Shown here: positions 8,534 to 17,114 of the stretch, in pieces
How positions within the stretch are numbered: position 1 is the first letter of the stretch
Layout of the letters: every line of letters starts with the position of its first letter
Source: Mariniphaga sp040772505
GTDB taxonomy: Bacteria > Bacteroidota > Bacteroidia > Bacteroidales > Prolixibacteraceae
Assembly (NCBI GenBank): GCA_040772505.1
Contig: JAXGYA010000010.1
Location: 68,765-132,764 of the forward strand
Length of the DNA: 64,000 nucleotides
Direction of reading: 5' to 3'
Made by a program: the position numbers and the translations under genes
The notes under the pieces: generated by a model
What the model saw: only the letters and a program-made list of their open reading frames with translations
What the model was told of the DNA's origin: nothing
The model's database searches: none

Positions 8534-9688
8534 ATGACACGTAAATTATTGATTGTTCTTATTGCATTATTCACAGTATTTTCAACTATTGCTCAGGAAG
8601 AGTATCTTGATGCAAAAGCAGAAGATGATTTAAAGATTTATCCCGGCGGGGAATCATATAATGTGCAAATGTTTCCGCAAAATTTTAAGAAGAAAAAGCC
8701 TAAAAATGTAGTACTTTTTATTGTTGACGGCATGGGTCTGTCGCACCTGCATGCTGCACTGACAGCCAACAAAGGAAGTTTATATCTTGAAAACCTCAGA
8801 CACATCGGTTTATCCAAAACCGCCTCTGCCGACAGATATGTTACCGACTCTGCTGCCGGCGGAACAGCTCTTTCAACTGGCCAAAAAACCAATAACGGCA
8901 GCATTGGAGTAGATGTAAATAACAATCCGATTAAAACCCTACTTGAAGAAGCCAGCGCCAAGGGACTTGCTACCGGACTTGTATCAACTTCATCCATTAC
9001 CCATGCCACGCCTGCTTCATTCATTGCCCATCAGGAAAACCGGAGCATGTATGAGGAGATTGCTGCTGACTTCCTAAAAACCAATATCGATGTGTTTATT
9101 GGCGGAGGCTACACACACTTCACCGAGCGCAAGGACGGACGAAATCTGGTAAATGAGCTCAGACAAAAGGGCTACCGCATTGAACGGGACATAAATGTCA
9201 TTGAAAATATTAAAGAAGGTAAACTTGCCGGCTTAACAGCCGATGTTCATAACGAACGCATGGATAAACGCGGCGATATGCTGCCCATTGCAACCAACAC
9301 TGCACTCAACATTTTGAGTAACAACAAAAAAGGATTCTTCATCATGATTGAAGGATCAGCGATTGACTGGGGTGCACATGCAAATAACACCATTTATGTG
9401 ATTGAAGAGATGTTGGATACAGACCGCGCTATTGGGAAAGTTCTTGAGTTTGCCGCTAAAGATAAAAATACACTCGTCATTGTAACTGCAGACCACGAAA
9501 CAGGTGGAATGGCAATTTTAGATGGAAGCTATGAAACCGGAATGGTTAAAGCTGGTTATACCACAAAGGGACACACCGGACTGATGGTGCCCGTACTTTC
9601 TTACGGACCGGGAGCTGAAAACTTTATCGGAATCATGGAAAACACCGACATAGCTAATAAAATAAAAGAACTAATGATTGGCAGATAA
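8534..9688 (+). CDS. Secreted alkaline phosphatase
   Basis: 384 residues with a signal peptide (RKLLIVLIALFTVFSTIAQ). The PhoA-superfamily metal site begins with IVDGMGLSH near residues 63-71; the nucleophile serine sits in VTDSAAGGTALSTG near residues 101-114. The C-terminal metal ligands appear as VTADHETGG and the final histidine in TTKGHTG. It hydrolyses phosphate monoesters in the periplasm or outside. It is single-gene, convergent with the aldo/keto reductase. Confidence 0.92.
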   Translation: MTRKLLIVLIALFTVFSTIAQEEYLDAKAEDDLKIYPGGESYNVQMFPQNFKKKKPKNVVLFIVDGMGLSHLHAALTANKGSLYLENLRHIGLSKTASADRYVTDSAAGGTALSTGQKTNNGSIGVDVNNNPIKTLLEEASAKGLATGLVSTSSITHATPASFIAHQENRSMYEEIAADFLKTNIDVFIGGGYTHFTERKDGRNLVNELRQKGYRIERDINVIENIKEGKLAGLTADVHNERMDKRGDMLPIATNTALNILSNNKKGFFIMIEGSAIDWGAHANNTIYVIEEMLDTDRAIGKVLEFAAKDKNTLVIVTADHETGGMAILDGSYETGMVKAGYTTKGHTGLMVPVLSYGPGAENFIGIMENTDIANKIKELMIGR

Positions 9689-9714
9689 TTGATATTATCT
9701 GTTTTTATCGCATT

Positions 9715-10641
9715 TCAGCTATGAAGTTTTTTTAAGGCATTTTCAGTGCGCAAAAGGTAATTATCAATCTGCCCATTTTCTTCAAAACCAATAATCATCA
9801 TATCAACCGAACCCAGCCCCAGAACAAATTGCAGAGAGTGATTGATTTTCTCACTGTCATCACTCAGCCTGCCTTCACCTACCAGTTTCATTCCGATTAC
9901 TCCTTTTCCTGAATGATGCATTTGATTGATAACTTCCACAACCTCTGCCGGTTCCGGTTTATCCATCGCAATGCCGTAGGGATTTATTCTCACGTGAATA
10001 ACATCTACCCACGGGCTTTCGGCAGCTGCTTTCATCGCGTCAAGCGAGTGCACCGAAACCCCATGCGCCCTGATGATTCCCTTAGCTTTCAGATTTTCCA
10101 AAATATCCATTTGCCTTTTATGTGCATCTGTCCAGTTCCCGTCATACATGCAATGAATCTGCACCATATCTAAGTAATCTGTATTCAATTCTTTGCGAAA
10201 GCGGTCAACAATAATATCTGCATCAGGGCGCTCCTCCTCCGGAATGCCTCCTTTGAGCACCCACATTTTGGTGGATATAGTCAGATTTTTCCTGTCCATA
10301 TTTTTCATCGCCTCGGCAACCAGCCCATGGGTCCCATATGAATCGGCACAGTCAATAAATCGGACTCCCTTTTCATAAGCATGATAAAGCAAATCAAGGC
10401 TTTTGTTTTTATCCTGACGGGTAAGAAATGAAGAGCGGTTCCCCGCTTTTATTCCTGTGCCAAAGCCGATTAAAGATGTTTCAATCCCTGACTTTCCCAA
10501 TTTGACCCTTTGAACCGGATTTGCTGATGCATATTTAGAACAGCCGGCACTCAAAGGCCCCGCAAAAAGAAGATGGGCTGTTCCCAAAGATAACGCCCTG
10601 ACAAAATGCCGGCGGTGCATGTTCATTCCTTTTCCTTCCAT
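9715..10641 (-). CDS. Aldo/keto reductase with Tat-type signal
   Basis: 308 residues. The twin-arginine leader is HRRHFVRALSLG, better placed if translation starts at the second Met pair (Met6, base 10626) than at the first ATG; both are in frame. A cysteine in the SAGCSKYA segment could be lipidated. The AKR tetrad is visible: Asp of FIDCADSYG with its Tyr, Lys of STKMW and His of MVQIHCM. The reductase would act on a carbonyl with NADPH in the usual family, though periplasmic AKRs raise a cofactor question because NADPH is cytoplasmic. The gene stands alone, convergent with the phosphatase. Confidence 0.85.
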   Translation of the reverse strand: MEGKGMNMHRRHFVRALSLGTAHLLFAGPLSAGCSKYASANPVQRVKLGKSGIETSLIGFGTGIKAGNRSSFLTRQDKNKSLDLLYHAYEKGVRFIDCADSYGTHGLVAEAMKNMDRKNLTISTKMWVLKGGIPEEERPDADIIVDRFRKELNTDYLDMVQIHCMYDGNWTDAHKRQMDILENLKAKGIIRAHGVSVHSLDAMKAAAESPWVDVIHVRINPYGIAMDKPEPAEVVEVINQMHHSGKGVIGMKLVGEGRLSDDSEKINHSLQFVLGLGSVDMMIIGFEENGQIDNYLLRTENALKKLHS

Positions 10642-10752
10642 AATTTAGTTTTTGAAACAAACAAAATGAATCCTGAAAATCCGGACGATTAAACCGGAAT
10701 TCATTATAAATCTATGCCGAAGATAATAATATTTGTATAAAAGTGGGAATAA

Positions 10753-10981
10753 TTATTTTGTCCTCTTTCCCTGCGAAGGTCTATCTTCTGTTTTCAGCGT
10801 ATCGGCTTTTTCAGCCGGCTCGGGAGATGAAAACAGGTGAATGGCTTTAAGGGCTTTCCTTTGGAATATCTTTGTTGAAATGATTGAGTTAACAGGATTT
10901 ACTCTTTTCCCAAAATCTATTTTACTGCTCAGCTTCAGCCCTAAAAAAAAAAATTGAAGAAATTAAAAAAACTGCTCTCAT
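10753..10981 (-). pseudogene. Short signal-peptide-like ORF broken at an 11-base poly-T tract
   Basis: From ATG at 10981 the minus strand reads a hydrophobic MRAVFLISSI start, then meets a run of 11 T (11 A on the plus strand, 10933-10943) and stops soon after. With 10 T the frame would continue through a coherent polar tail (GKRVNPVNSIISTKIFQRK, then SSPEPAEKADTL) to the stop at 10753, giving about 76 residues. No homologue is recognised. Either a homopolymer miscount, a slippage-prone switch or a decayed gene. Confidence 0.3.
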
Positions 10982-11161
10982 GGTATTGTCTAAGAAATAG
11001 AATCATTTATAAATTAGCATGCAAATTACACTTAAAATTACTTCTTTGTTGCACTTTTATCTGTGAAACACACTTTTATTTCGGTAAATGGAGAATTTTT
11101 CGCTTTGAATAAGAAAGTGAGTATGTTTTCTTCAGCTTTCCCACAAATGTTCAGCCAACAA

Positions 11162-11866
11162 TCAGGCAAGAGTAATCCGAGCCAGATACTCATAAAGAAT
11201 ACTTTCTGCAATTCTTTCACATTTCAGACCGATTTTACCGGCAAGTGCGGCTAAAGTGTCAAAGTCAACAAACAACCAGTTAAAAGTGGCTGACTCTTCT
11301 TTGTAGCTCAGTCTGTATTCCATCTCACCAAAATATCTATCGTTTGCCAGATCAATCCAGACTGAACCGTCGTCTTCTTCAAACAGATAACCTATATCTG
11401 CGGAATCCATCAAAATCTGCCCGTCAGGGACGATTTGATTTTTCAGACGCAAAAGCAACTCCTTGAGACCATGAAGCGTTCCGCCAATCCCTGAACCGTT
11501 CATCAGCAAAACAATTGAATCATAGCCTGTTTCATCAAATTCAAAAATATCGCAACGAATTATTTTTTTTACTCCCCGCTTTTTCATTACACCCGCTGCA
11601 AGTTTCGACTTCTCAAGCGCTGTAACATCTATGCCTTTCTGTTGCAAAACAATTGAATGGCACCCTGCACCTGCACCAACATCTAATACTTTGCCATAAC
11701 AAAGATTCAGCGCAGTGCTTTCAATTTCACTCATTTCATTTTCCCTTCTGAAAAAAACTGCAGGCGGCAATGTCTCATTTTCAGTATAATTTGTGTTGAC
11801 GATAATATTTTGCGCTTCGCCATATTTAAAAAAATCGACAATTGCTCTTCCAATCGGGTCATTCAT
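11162..11866 (-). CDS. Class I SAM-dependent methyltransferase
   Basis: The open frame extends to 11929, but the start at Met22 (base 11866) is preferred because the family begins with an NDPIGRAIVDFF-like segment. That gives 234 residues. Motif I is VLDVGAGAGCHSI, followed by ALEKSKLAAGVMKKRG (motif II) and a D-I-F-E-F-D post-II strand. Substrate unknown. The 3' end overlaps an unsupported small frame (11038-11220). Immediately upstream on the plus side lies decayed transposon DNA, so its original upstream neighbour may be lost. Confidence 0.75.
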   Translation of the reverse strand: MNDPIGRAIVDFFKYGEAQNIIVNTNYTENETLPPAVFFRRENEMSEIESTALNLCYGKVLDVGAGAGCHSIVLQQKGIDVTALEKSKLAAGVMKKRGVKKIIRCDIFEFDETGYDSIVLLMNGSGIGGTLHGLKELLLRLKNQIVPDGQILMDSADIGYLFEEDDGSVWIDLANDRYFGEMEYRLSYKEESATFNWLFVDFDTLAALAGKIGLKCERIAESILYEYLARITLA

Positions 11867-12039
11867 TTTTTCAGGTATCTGATTCTTCAAATGTTTCGGC
11901 TGATAGTGGCGTTTCAACCAACTTGCCAAACCGAATCCGGAAAAAGAACCCTCTCTGTGATATTTGCCTGATCCAACTTATCGCGGATTTCCCATTTCAG
12001 CTTTGCCGGAATAATAATTCTGCGATATAAATCGGCTTC

Positions 12040-12650
12040 TCAAAAAGCCAGTTCTCCAGAATTGCAGTCGCATCGGTCATTATGGAAAAAAGGCAAACTG
12101 GTTTACAATTCGCCGTAATCCGACGGCAGTTCAAAAAACAGTGTATTTCCAAATCCGATTCTTTCATCAAACTGGAAGCGATGGAAAAACGGACTTCAAG
12201 CATCTCAACCGTAAATGCATTGCACTTTTCCAGCTCAATAATGGATTAAAGGTTCGGGTAGGACAGTTAACTGACAAAATCAACTTTCAGATTACAAAAA
12301 CGAGTCTATCTTGGAAGAAGCCTTTGCTGGATGGGTGCTATGTCATAAAAACGATTAGTGCACAGCCCTGGCGATAAAAGAAGAGGTACAGTCCAGATAC
12401 AAATCTCTGGCATTAGTGAATGGGCTGTTCGCCAGAGAAAAGACTGGAATACGACCATATTTTTTGAAATACCAAAGAATATGATATTCCAGCTCAGGAT
12501 ATCACCAATTGTAAAAAACTGTTTTTGCAGCTGGATAACTTGCATCGGACAGCGGAAGGCATAATCACTATGGCCAGTGAGGCTTCCATGTTGCGATAAA
12601 CCTCTTCAACGAGCTGTCCAGCTCTTTAAACAGCATCGTTTTCGTGAGCT
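12040..12650 (+). pseudogene. Decayed IS1634/IS4-type transposase remnant
   Basis: The plus strand carries scattered transposase pieces in different frames. One frame reads NNGLKVRVGQL and then KKPLLDGCYVIKT (about 12216-12354); another reads a piece ending RYKSLALVNGLFARKDW (about 12385-12450). In IS1634-like DDE transposases an LDGCYVIKT block is followed by a RYKSLALVERAFR block that carries the catalytic glutamate. The order and spacing fit, with at least two frameshifts, and the glutamate is replaced. The assignment is from motif memory and needs a profile search. Confidence 0.45.
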
Positions 12651-12875
12651 TACAAACATGTTGATTTTTTGTGATTGCTAATTTCAGAAAATGAAGAACA
12701 CTCAATCTTCGCGATGAAAATTATGCCGGTACTGCAAGCGCATCTGTTCAAGATGGAGCCAGCATTTTTAAAGTACTACGAATCATTAAACAAAGATACA
12801 CAATAGGCTGCATAAATTTCAATCTTCCGTTTTGAAACGGCCTTAGAATTTATTTCTGACTTTCAATTTTTTTTG
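12651..12875. other. Non-coding remnant DNA between two broken insertion sequences
   Basis: No long open frame. A short plus-strand stretch (about 12700-12808) reads a helical EEHSIFAMKIMPVLQ-type peptide that ends at a stop; it may be the tail of the preceding transposase remnant. Nothing else can be supported. Confidence 0.3.
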
Positions 12876-13732
12876 TTACTGTTTGCTAAGCTTTTTCACG
12901 CCGCCCAAACTGGAGTTTAAGAAAACACTATCCATGCATTCCGTGGATAATAAAAAATCAGAGGCTGCAAGCTCTATCAGCGGACAAAAGACAATCATTT
13001 TTAAAAATAAAATCGTTAAATTGCCATTCCGTTCCGTTACTTTTACGTATCGCTTACCTCGCAATGGTTCATTCACCATAAATATATTTGCAACGCCACA
13101 TCTCTCATATTCATAATCCTGTTTCTCATCACTGCCAGGTTTGCGCTTCAAAGATAAACGAGTTTCTTTTATTAATTGCCTCGGTGATTCATCCATACAA
13201 ACAACAGGGCGAAGAGGATCATAGGGCTCTTTATAAACATCAAGAACACGTTCCATGCAAGATACGAATTCCCCATTGTGTAAAGGAGGAATTATCCAGC
13301 CTTGCACTCTCCACGGTTTAATTTCGTTTTTTTTAAAGTCTGACGCACTGTTTCATGTGAAATACTGTCTACATACTTCAATTCAACCATTTTATCAGCA
13401 AGTAATCTCAACGTCCAACGGGCATATCCCTGTGGGGCATCGCTACAGCTTAAAGCTATTAAGTGAGCCTCAAAATCACCGTCTGCTTTAATATTCTTGA
13501 CTACGGGATATGGTTTTCTTTTTATACATGCATCAAATCCTTCATTCACAAAACGTTGCTTTAAACGCTCCACAGTTTTGGTATTAATATGAAGTATCTG
13601 CGCAATAGATTCATTGCTTTGCTTAGGACCAAACTCTCCTTCATCACTATTAAGCAAAATGCACGCATTCCTAAATTCTAATGAGCTATGTTTCCCTTTT
13701 TTCAAAATATCTTCTAAATGTATTACGCTCAT
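12876..13732 (-). pseudogene. IS630-family transposase, truncated, with a -1 frameshift site
   Basis: The first frame (13292-13732) has helix-turn-helix and IS630 N-terminal features (IAQILHINTKTVERLKQRF, then KYVDSISHETVRQTLKKT). At TTAAAAAAAACG (about 13325-13336) a -1 shift changes the stop-bound frame to KKNEIKPWRVQGWIIPP and joins the second frame, which holds the first DDE aspartate in PVVCMDESPRQL and the DYEYERCGVANIF block. After KVTERNGN (near 13030) the family sequence ends and an unrelated tail follows, so the second Asp and the Glu are missing. The element is therefore dead at its 3' end. The upstream element border lies somewhere in 13733-13860 and was not resolved. Confidence 0.75.
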
Positions 13733-13948
13733 CTTCTGTTAATGTAACTTTGTATCGTATCATAATTTTTTTTGATACAAAGATATAAACAATATCAGAC
13801 ATAATCAAGTTGACATGACACTATTGTGTCCACTAACGAAAAATTAACAAAACACCGTAAGTGGCACACTGTGTGACAATTACAAGTTATTTTTTAAGCG
13901 TACTCAAAAAAACTTCCGTTAAAAAAGAAGGAAACTTGAGTAAATGAG

Positions 13949-13957
13949 TATATTTGT
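13949..13957 (+). promoter_or_regulatory. Bacteroidota -7 box for the secreted hypothetical gene at 14012
   Basis: TATATTTGT matches TAnnTTTG exactly. The predicted start near 13961 leaves a 51-base leader. The box is in the flank of the IS630-like remnant, so the promoter could be element-derived or native. Confidence 0.45.
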
Positions 13958-14011
13958 AATTCAAAATATGTCTTTCTTATCAGAGTGGGGCTTAGATAAA
14001 ACTTTAAAGTC

Positions 14012-14785
14012 ATGAAATTTATTTTTTTTACTTTATTTTTTTCTTTGGTCTCTGCGAGTATAAGTGCTCAACAACAAAATGAGAACTTCCAAAAATATTA
14101 TAGAATATTGGAAGGTTCACCCGCTTCTGGTTTGTTCAGGGCTGAATTATTTTCGGATATAGATACTGCCTGGAGTAAATGGAATAACAGGGGATACAAC
14201 TTCGGATTTGACCCAAAAATCACACCAATGTACACTATGGTTAACGGTATTTTAGGAACACCTTACATGGTACAAGTGAGAGGGAACGAAAATGAATGGG
14301 GCAAAAAACGATGGGGGTTTCATGTTTTTGAAGGGTATGCCAAGGATGATAAATCAAGGATTACCATGCTGGTGAATAAACATATAGAAGAAGGCCGGCC
14401 AGTTGCAGAGATGTACTATTACGGGACGGAGTACAACCATTCAGAACCTGCATATAATTGGTTTAGGATTGGCTCTGATGTAAGGCAGCATTCATTTATG
14501 TTTGGTCGTGATAAAGCTATCTTCTATGGTTCACTTAAATTAAGTAACGCCCTAACATTGGGCCAAATTGGGAAGGATAATATCCGGGTAGAAGAACCAA
14601 AAGAGGATAATGAAAAAGCCTATGAAGAGAGTGCTAAGTATGTTAATTATAAATCATTGAAAGAAAGCGGTGACGGAACCATATTTTATGACAAGGACAA
14701 CAAGATTGTGGTGATTAAAGTGAATGGCGAATGGATGAAAGTGAAGGTAGGGCGTTTACCTAAGAAAGTTAGATATGATTTTTAG
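14012..14785 (+). CDS. Secreted protein of unknown function
   Basis: 257 residues with a clear signal peptide (MKFIFFTLFFSLVSASISAQ). The mature part is mixed polar and aromatic, with repeated G/Y/W-rich stretches (WGKKRWGFHVFEGYAKDD, MYYYGTEYNHSEPAYNWFR) and no transmembrane segment. The end (YDKDNKIVVIKVNGEWMKVKVG) resembles a short beta tail found on several Bacteroidota exported proteins. No function is recognised. It is a lone gene between mobile elements, has its own promoter box and is followed by a strong terminator. Confidence 0.75.
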   Translation: MKFIFFTLFFSLVSASISAQQQNENFQKYYRILEGSPASGLFRAELFSDIDTAWSKWNNRGYNFGFDPKITPMYTMVNGILGTPYMVQVRGNENEWGKKRWGFHVFEGYAKDDKSRITMLVNKHIEEGRPVAEMYYYGTEYNHSEPAYNWFRIGSDVRQHSFMFGRDKAIFYGSLKLSNALTLGQIGKDNIRVEEPKEDNEKAYEESAKYVNYKSLKESGDGTIFYDKDNKIVVIKVNGEWMKVKVGRLPKKVRYDF

Positions 14786-14843
14786 CCATAACTATAAAGA
14801 ATCGTGTAAAGAGTTCTGACGGAGAATTCTTCGAAAAAAAGTA

Positions 14844-14885
14844 AAATGCCGGATGGTTTCTAATAAAGCTTCCCGGCATTTTTTT
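14844..14885 (+). terminator. Intrinsic terminator after the secreted hypothetical gene
   Basis: Stem AATGCCGGGA-type arm (about 14845-14853) pairs with TCCCGGCATT (14871-14880) and is followed by a run of five or more T. About 60 bases after the stop codon. Confidence 0.8.
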
Positions 14886-14922
14886 ATCTTTTAGCTGCCA
14901 AATGTTTTTTAATCTTTCTGTT

Positions 14923-14931
14923 TATCTTTGT
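14923..14931 (+). promoter_or_regulatory. Orphan Bacteroidota -7 box upstream of a short ORF
   Basis: TATCTTTGT matches TAnnTTTG. It lies 63 bases before an ATG at 14986 that opens a 63-residue frame running into the IS1634 left flank. It may be the promoter of a gene now cut by the insertion. Confidence 0.35.
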
Positions 14932-14985
14932 TCATCTCATCCAGCCAAACTGGCAGGGCAATCTGAAACAAAATAAAGCAGGATT

Positions 14986-15177
14986 ATGAAATTTAAAAGT
15001 TGGATTTTCAAGAGAACTACTTTTATCGGTTTAACCCATATTGCGAGTTTCTTTCCCCAAAATTATAAAAATCTGTTGATAACCCCTGTTTTTATCAACA
15101 ATTTTAACTCACGTTATTTGCATTTGGTTGGTTCTCAGGTGTTTTTGATTTGCCTTGTTTTTGCTTTTTTAATGTAG
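14986..15177 (+). pseudogene. Possible 5' fragment of a gene interrupted by the IS1634-like element
   Basis: 63 residues, beginning MKFKSWIFKRTTFIG after a good promoter box and a leader of about 50 bases. The later part runs through what is likely IS flank (a GTTGATAA/TTATCAAC palindrome at about 15076-15100 lies inside it) and ends in hydrophobic residues. No homologue is recognised. It could be noise; the promoter spacing is the only positive argument. Confidence 0.25.
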
Positions 15178-15226
15178 TCCTACCTGTGGTGTTGACAATT
15201 AGCAAGTTAGGTTGTAAACTTGCAGT

Positions 15227-17089
15227 ATGTTTATCAAGCCGTTTCCAAAATATAACAAGACCACCAAAGAGCGGTACACCGTTTACCGCCTATGCGAAAG
15301 TTACCGTTTTGACGGGCACATCCGCCACCGCACCATCATTGGTTTCGGCAAGTTAGACGAACTACCCGAAGAGGGGCAGAAGAAGCAACTTGCCCTGCGT
15401 ATCGAAGAAATGCTAAAATATGGTGTAAACTATCTTTCAATCGGTGCGATTGAAGAAAAAGTAGAAAAGCTTGCCTTGTATTTTTACAACGAGATAAAAA
15501 AGAAAGGAAGTTATGATGTGTCCCGTGAAGGGGCAGAGTGGGAAACGGTGGACATATCGAGCCTAAAAAACAGCGATGCCCGTGAAGTTGGGGCAGAGTG
15601 GCTTTGCAAGCAAGCTTTCGATCAGTTGGGGATAGGCGCTTTTTTACAGCAGGAGGGCTGGACGGAAGATAAAGTATCGCTGGCCTGCACACATATTGTC
15701 AGCCGTGCCGTTTATCCGGCTTCAGAACTAAAAACCGCATCGTACATAAAAGAGAATTCTGCCATTTGCGAACTAACCTCATTTGACCGCGAAAAGATAA
15801 ACAAAGACAAGCTGTATTCCATATCACATCAACTGTATTCGGTAAAAGACAAGCTGGAACAATACCTTTCGCGGCAAACCAACGAACTGTTCGATTTGGA
15901 AGACAAAATTATTTTGTACGACCTCACGAACACTTATTTTGAAGGACAAATGAGGGGGAGCCGGCTGGCTAAATTCGGGCGTAGCAAAGAAAAACGCAGC
16001 GATGCCCGCCTGGTTGTCCTGGCCCTGGTTGTCAACAGGGAAGGTTTTTTAAAATATTCCAATATTTTTGAGGGCAACATGACAGACAGCAAAACACTGG
16101 GCACAGTAGTGGAAGCGCTCTCCCGGCAAACATCATTTTCGGGGCGCAAACCAATTGTTGTCATGGATGCCGGCATTGCCACCAACGGCAATATAAAAAT
16201 GCTCAGGGAGAAAGGGTATGAATATTTATGCGTTTCGCGTTCAAACCTGAAAGATTATCATGCCGATACCAACAGTACCCCGGTAGTTATACACGACAAA
16301 AGAAAGCACCCCATAGAACTGCTAAAGGTAAATTGCACCAAGGATAACGACCATTATTTATGGGTGAAAAGCTATGCAAAAGCCCTGAAAGAAAACAGCA
16401 TGAACGGTTTGCTGTCCCAACGCTTTGAGGAAGGCATCCAAAACATATGCGCCGGCATTGGCAAAAAAGGTGGAACCAAAAAGTTAGACAAGGTACACCA
16501 AAGAATAGGCCGCCTGAAACAAAAGTACCCCTCGGTGCACAGATATTATGACATCACTGTTACGGACAATGGGCAGGGCATTGCAACCGGCGTGGCATGC
16601 GCACATAAAAAAGGCGATGACCCGGACAAAAAAGCAGGCATATACTTTTTAAGGACTTCGTTAGACGAAAAACAAGAAAATACACTCTGGTTTATTTACA
16701 ATACGATAAGAGAGATCGAAAGTACTTTTCGGGTACTGAAAAGCGACCTCGACCTGCGGCCAATATACCATAAAACCGATGACGCTTCGATGGCACACCT
16801 TCACCTGGGCTTGCTGGCATACTGGCTGGTTTCAACAATCAGGTACCAGTTGAAACAAAAAGCGTTTCATTCTGACTGGAGGGAAATTACAAGGGTGATG
16901 AACACACAAAAATGCGTTACCACAAGCATAACAAACATAGACAACATGGTGATATCTGTACGCAAATGTACCGAACCAACTTCAAAAGCGAAAGAAATTT
17001 ACGATATGATGGGATATAAATATGTGCCATTCTACCGTAAAAAATCCGTAGTCCCCCCTGTTGAAATTTTCAAAATAGATACTTCTTAA
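15227..17089 (+). CDS. IS1634-family transposase (IS4-type DDE)
   Basis: 620 residues and apparently intact. Features of the family: the N-terminal TVYRLCESYRFDGHIRHRTI segment, first Asp in IILYDLTNTYFEG (residues about 229-241), second Asp in IVVMDAGIATNGN (near residue 308), and the Y-(2)-R-x-x-x-E block as NTIREIESTFRVLKSDLDLRPIY (a Glu near residue 500, written here only by position and key residues N, R, E, F, K, D). Family members cut and paste themselves with short terminal repeats. I could not identify the exact terminal repeats. It inserts between the secreted hypothetical gene and the IS1-like element. Confidence 0.88.
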   Translation: MFIKPFPKYNKTTKERYTVYRLCESYRFDGHIRHRTIIGFGKLDELPEEGQKKQLALRIEEMLKYGVNYLSIGAIEEKVEKLALYFYNEIKKKGSYDVSREGAEWETVDISSLKNSDAREVGAEWLCKQAFDQLGIGAFLQQEGWTEDKVSLACTHIVSRAVYPASELKTASYIKENSAICELTSFDREKINKDKLYSISHQLYSVKDKLEQYLSRQTNELFDLEDKIILYDLTNTYFEGQMRGSRLAKFGRSKEKRSDARLVVLALVVNREGFLKYSNIFEGNMTDSKTLGTVVEALSRQTSFSGRKPIVVMDAGIATNGNIKMLREKGYEYLCVSRSNLKDYHADTNSTPVVIHDKRKHPIELLKVNCTKDNDHYLWVKSYAKALKENSMNGLLSQRFEEGIQNICAGIGKKGGTKKLDKVHQRIGRLKQKYPSVHRYYDITVTDNGQGIATGVACAHKKGDDPDKKAGIYFLRTSLDEKQENTLWFIYNTIREIESTFRVLKSDLDLRPIYHKTDDASMAHLHLGLLAYWLVSTIRYQLKQKAFHSDWREITRVMNTQKCVTTSITNIDNMVISVRKCTEPTSKAKEIYDMMGYKYVPFYRKKSVVPPVEIFKIDTS

Positions 17090-17114
17090 TATCAGAAAGT
17101 TACAGGGGTGCCCC

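Noticed and set aside
11038..11220. 60-residue minus-strand frame overlapping the methyltransferase 3' end
   Set aside because: Different frame from the methyltransferase, no ribosome-binding site and no recognisable sequence.
12883..13116. Plus-strand 77-residue frame across the IS630 truncation point
   Set aside because: Partly antisense to the transposase and without a family match; it could be foreign remnant DNA but cannot be supported.
15180..17095. Terminal inverted repeats for the IS1634-like element
   Set aside because: A GTAGTCC..CTGT word occurs at both ends but in direct, not inverted, orientation, and the right one lies within the coding sequence.
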